This document shows positions 62,101-64,000 of a DNA stretch of 64,000 bases, in pieces. Numbering within the stretch: position 1 is the first letter of the stretch; every line of letters begins with the position of its first letter. The notes below the pieces were generated by a model that saw only the letters and a program-made list of their open reading frames with translations, was not told where the DNA came from and made no database searches. The DNA comes from Lachnospiraceae bacterium (GTDB taxonomy: Bacteria; Bacillota; Clostridia; Lachnospirales; Lachnospiraceae). The translations under genes and the position numbers were made by a program. Where the stretch lies: positions 124,001 to 188,000 of the forward strand of contig JAILAD010000078.1 in NCBI GenBank assembly GCA_024681795.1, written 5' to 3'.

Positions 62101-64000
62101 AAGCTGATCTGCGTATACACGGTCAATTCCTCCCGTAGCCGCATTTCTTCCGGTATCATAATTGCCGATTCCGGTCTGAAGGGACACTTCCACATCAATA
62201 ATATTGGAGGTATAACTGAGCGGAATTTTCTTTGCCACCTGGGACAGCGAACGTCCGGCTTTACCGGAAATGGAAAGCAGTTCCATATTGTCCGAATAAT
62301 CCGTTCCGATCCAGTTGATATTTTCAAAATTCCATGCTTTATGAGTACCCTTGGTATTTCCTTCGGTAACCGTAATGCTCTGGATTTTTAATTTATCTTT
62401 TTTCAGCTCATCCTCGGTCGTATCGTCGGGAATCACGCGAATTTCCGTAATATCACCGTAATCGCGGTTCGTCTTGATATAAATCGTATGAGAAGAACCG
62501 GTTCTGAAATAATCACCCATAAGCTGCTGATTTGCAAGCACAAATGCAGAAGTCGAACCGTCTTCAAAAACAAGCTGGAAATAGAAATTGTTCTTGGATC
62601 CGGAATCTCCGTCCCCGGTCAGAATCGTTGTATTGTTTACATTTCCCGTCGTAGGCGCTTCATCATCCGCAATTTTAATACTGACCTTATAATTCTTTCT
62701 CTCTTTTGCAAAATTATAATCCTGCATTGCTTCCATGTACGTCATGGAATACTTATTCGGATCAAAAGTATTGTCTTCGAGTTCTCCGACGGAATTGGTT
62801 ACAAAATCAATCTTTCTGTGATCATCGGGAAGAAGAAGTACCGGTTCGTCAATATTAAGAATATTGATAGCTCCGGCTTTCTCAAGTTTCTTCATTTGAT
62901 CATCCTTTTTCCCGTCAATAATCTTTCCGGGCTTCGAAAGATCAATCTCCTCTCCTTCAATTTCCACAACACGGGAAACACGAACACGTGAAGCATACCC
63001 ACCGGTATTGATTTCCTCCCAGTTGGCCACTTTCCTTCCGGTGTTGCTCAGATTGTATATTTTGAATGACGATAACTGATAGTCATCCCCGTCATTGCTT
63101 AAAGAAAGCGTGGCACCTGTGAAATAATCCACATTGTCAACCTGAATAATAAAGGACAACGTCTGACCGGGTGCAAACCCGAAGTAATAAGAGAAGTTAT
63201 CCACATTGCCGGGCCAGTAGCCGTAAAAACTGTTTGCAGCATCTTTCAGATCATACTCTCCGGTTTCTTTATCAAGCCCGGTCATGGTCTTATATTTAAA
63301 TTTAATTTTAAGAGAACCTGCCGTCGCAGCCGCAGCTATGGAATCGGTGGTTAATTGAACTAAATAACCTTCGATTTTTCCGGTTTCAAACTCCAGCGGT
63401 TTTTTATTCTGATCGTTATAATCACGAATCATGATCTGGGTATCACCCTTACTCAAAATTCCGTCGCCGTCGGCAGTAGACGATACTTTAAAGCTCATCG
63501 GATCGCCGATATAAGTATACTTTAAAAGAGCCCCTTCCACGCGGGTTGCAAAGACGGATTTCTTCATGTCATAAATAGCAAAACATGTATATTTCATTTC
63601 ATCCTTTTCAGAATAACTCTCCCTGTTATCTCTTCTGGATGCTTTGGAAAAACTTCCGCTGTGCTGAATTTTAGCAGCCTTCATCGCATCGGTGGCTCCT
63701 GCGGAAATAGAGGCTGTAATGATTTTGGTACAATCGGGAATTTCTGCGGTAAAGCCCATGGATCCGCCCTGCTGACCGAATCCGAGAACCGGAGTATTCC
63801 CGATTCTCTTACTGTCACTCAGCCAGTAAGCCGTAGATGTATTCATCGGAAGATTTAAGATTCTGCTCTGACCGTAAACATCTTCATAAACAAGATTTAA
63901 AGTCATTGTTTCGGCGATTCCCATGTTCAGAATGGATGCCTTATTATCGGTATAATCACTGATCTGTCCTTCCATTCCTGCTTTATAGAAATCGGAAAAG
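59107..64000 (-). CDS. very large repeat-containing surface protein, 5' end cut by the window edge
   Basis: At least 1630 residues; the frame is open to position 64000, so the true start and any signal peptide are outside. Numbered from the first in-window Met (63975), six or seven beta-rich modules share a pattern: a strand pair, then F-x-G-x-T-x-x-F/I-x-V, then I-T-G/I/R-x-x, then a W-containing end (FAPGQTLSFIIQVDN, FRTGSSHTIYIKT, FREGHTDRFTVQFSN, IREGKTVDLVFNQL, FKTGEEQTVKFMVTN). This resembles PLAT-type lipid or protein-binding domains, but weakly. After about 1290 the chain becomes helical and highly charged to the end, with no LPXTG motif or membrane helix. Anchoring is therefore unclear. 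Confidence 0.75.
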   Translation of the reverse strand, partial: FSDFYKAGMEGQISDYTDNKASILNMGIAETMTLNLVYEDVYGQSRILNLPMNTSTAYWLSDSKRIGNTPVLGFGQQGGSMGFTAEIPDCTKIITASISAGATDAMKAAKIQHSGSFSKASRRDNRESYSEKDEMKYTCFAIYDMKKSVFATRVEGALLKYTYIGDPMSFKVSSTADGDGILSKGDTQIMIRDYNDQNKKPLEFETGKIEGYLVQLTTDSIAAAATAGSLKIKFKYKTMTGLDKETGEYDLKDAANSFYGYWPGNVDNFSYYFGFAPGQTLSFIIQVDNVDYFTGATLSLSNDGDDYQLSSFKIYNLSNTGRKVANWEEINTGGYASRVRVSRVVEIEGEEIDLSKPGKIIDGKKDDQMKKLEKAGAINILNIDEPVLLLPDDHRKIDFVTNSVGELEDNTFDPNKYSMTYMEAMQDYNFAKERKNYKVSIKIADDEAPTTGNVNNTTILTGDGDSGSKNNFYFQLVFEDGSTSAFVLANQQLMGDYFRTGSSHTIYIKTNRDYGDITEIRVIPDDTTEDELKKDKLKIQSITVTEGNTKGTHKAWNFENINWIGTDYSDNMELLSISGKAGRSLSQVAKKIPLSYTSNIIDVEVSLQTGIGNYDTGRNAATGGIDRVYADQLQGQVKVKFDYINNQGETKSTDEIDAVKSMYDYMGKTAVYADGLATSNPQYMFREGHTDRFTVQFSNVKQITGMEIIAKTDNPYRWNIAGISGRILKSEGRLRINAKEEYQYENLGAGEDDIIFEQGTETNPAYSFDVNNVEQRLKFNLKSQEITENTQGESVVAYTRTPASKDDTLNIFVFPSGGTADPMSMYDLNAKVHYTTALTDYQKYTDLAKYNAENDPEKGRGMFFAFGVEASKMVDISRLILNSNSEYSNLRNIDFAIIQQERGAGAGSTGTVVNTYFFDIQGQNAKYGITAYPSKNRDVLGYTEEQVISVEFGPGTETAGLYPERKDIGFALEYKNSFDPTGPSHRTPIVYLTDQNITNIREGKTVDLVFNQLFIGEITGLQVIATGGIQAVVKCASVATYRQDTGSVRRNLGWYSFSQPIQLSAALTPMTRTATELGAENSCAPVTIKFKTTAAQDDMESGTQTPVRVGVTCVDHTGFVLPTYEIMDLRKYLTDDSTNFKTGEEQTVKFMVTNAAGIRRITLEPKSELFDGTAGWSIDSAALMLGDGDFITRNVKKRFLENHPLSISFSNITVSATVHNWNAQKGANDEHHVSNDNLNIIVAPGQSVYVTPSIAGSELGYSVTAVEVTPSDRTDEEFTSGALVNSLVPENGRYRFTPPTNETMTSKYYRVIVESNEAPESKAVINITIDGANQNEIYSKTIKDYSDKMTEEQKKQQQEQNKANWANVKQQSISGYQSNMGFVSPETQKLYKEIIDELEKLQYDDNKSYEDNVAEITRIVKQYLKDTEEAAALEEFNNYKAGKINDIQSMNPDFDTSSVVAKKEEAINTINSCTDYHNDYQKIGDLMLALPKTLRDAYVSDKNSEIDSLVPDIEASSERSEAKSKIDQIAAKYTSENSLVINDSSIRSESNQVISDLEPELQRLLEELKKYKELKDPEVDSLVAASTNPDADKYGQEAKEAIAAARSISAVDDAIEKLKEQLNEKSKENP

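Noticed and set aside
61894-62991. Plus-strand frames of about 165 residues opposite the large surface protein
   Set aside because: Antisense to a continuous coding frame with repeated modules; no promoter or ribosome site.

Overview
The window looks like a chromosomal segment of a low-GC Gram-positive Clostridia member, most plausibly a Lachnospiraceae-type anaerobe. Support: strong AGGAGG-type ribosome sites, some TTG/GTG starts, lipobox lipoproteins, PlsY-type phospholipid synthesis, the DUF512-der-plsY-gpsA block, a helix-turn-helix/cupin regulator in front of potABCD, and an oxygen-sensitive 2-hydroxyacyl-CoA dehydratase activase-like protein. This placement is inference from gene content. 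I saw no tRNA, rRNA, CRISPR array, insertion sequence or phage gene. Nearly everything is on the minus strand; only the pot operon and one DUF1292 gene are on the plus strand.

Layout. 1-213: open, hydrophobic minus-strand frame running off the left edge. 328-2591: serC-serA (serine synthesis). 2717-7074: an L,D-transpeptidase, then yajC-tgt behind a lactonase-like propeller gene. 7148-11836: regulator plus potABCD, with a promoter, paired operators and a strong terminator. 11858-22020: a probable operon starting with a debranching-enzyme-like protein that has lost key catalytic residues, then trpS, an adenylation/carrier/thioester-reductase protein (carboxylic-acid-reductase-like), and a split activase/dehydratase pair. 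22202-25913: DUF1292, a UvrD-family helicase, gltX. 25959-34502: a GldA/GldFG-like ABC system and a nucleotide group (dut, rnhA, membrane-anchored MutS-like ATPase, cdd, PNP, YjjG-like phosphatase). 34568-43983: gpsA-plsY-der-DUF512, tyrS, yraN-rnhB-lepB-rbgA-lepB. 44032-51138: solute-binding lipoprotein, ABC-2 exporter genes and an M13 peptidase, lying between lepB and rplS. 51362-54064: rplS and a second paralogous solute-binding lipoprotein. 54159-64000: four uncharacterised genes encoding a coiled-coil protein, a charged protein, a lipoprotein and a very large repeat-containing surface protein cut by the right edge.

Most promising for new biology are the trpS-linked reductase/activase operon with its dead debranching-like protein (11858-22020), the peptidase-exporter-lipoprotein insertion in the rplS-lepB neighbourhood (44032-54064), and the uncharacterised envelope locus at the right end. 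No stretch over 300 bases lacks a gene except the left edge (1-327), which holds the partial frame and the serA terminator.
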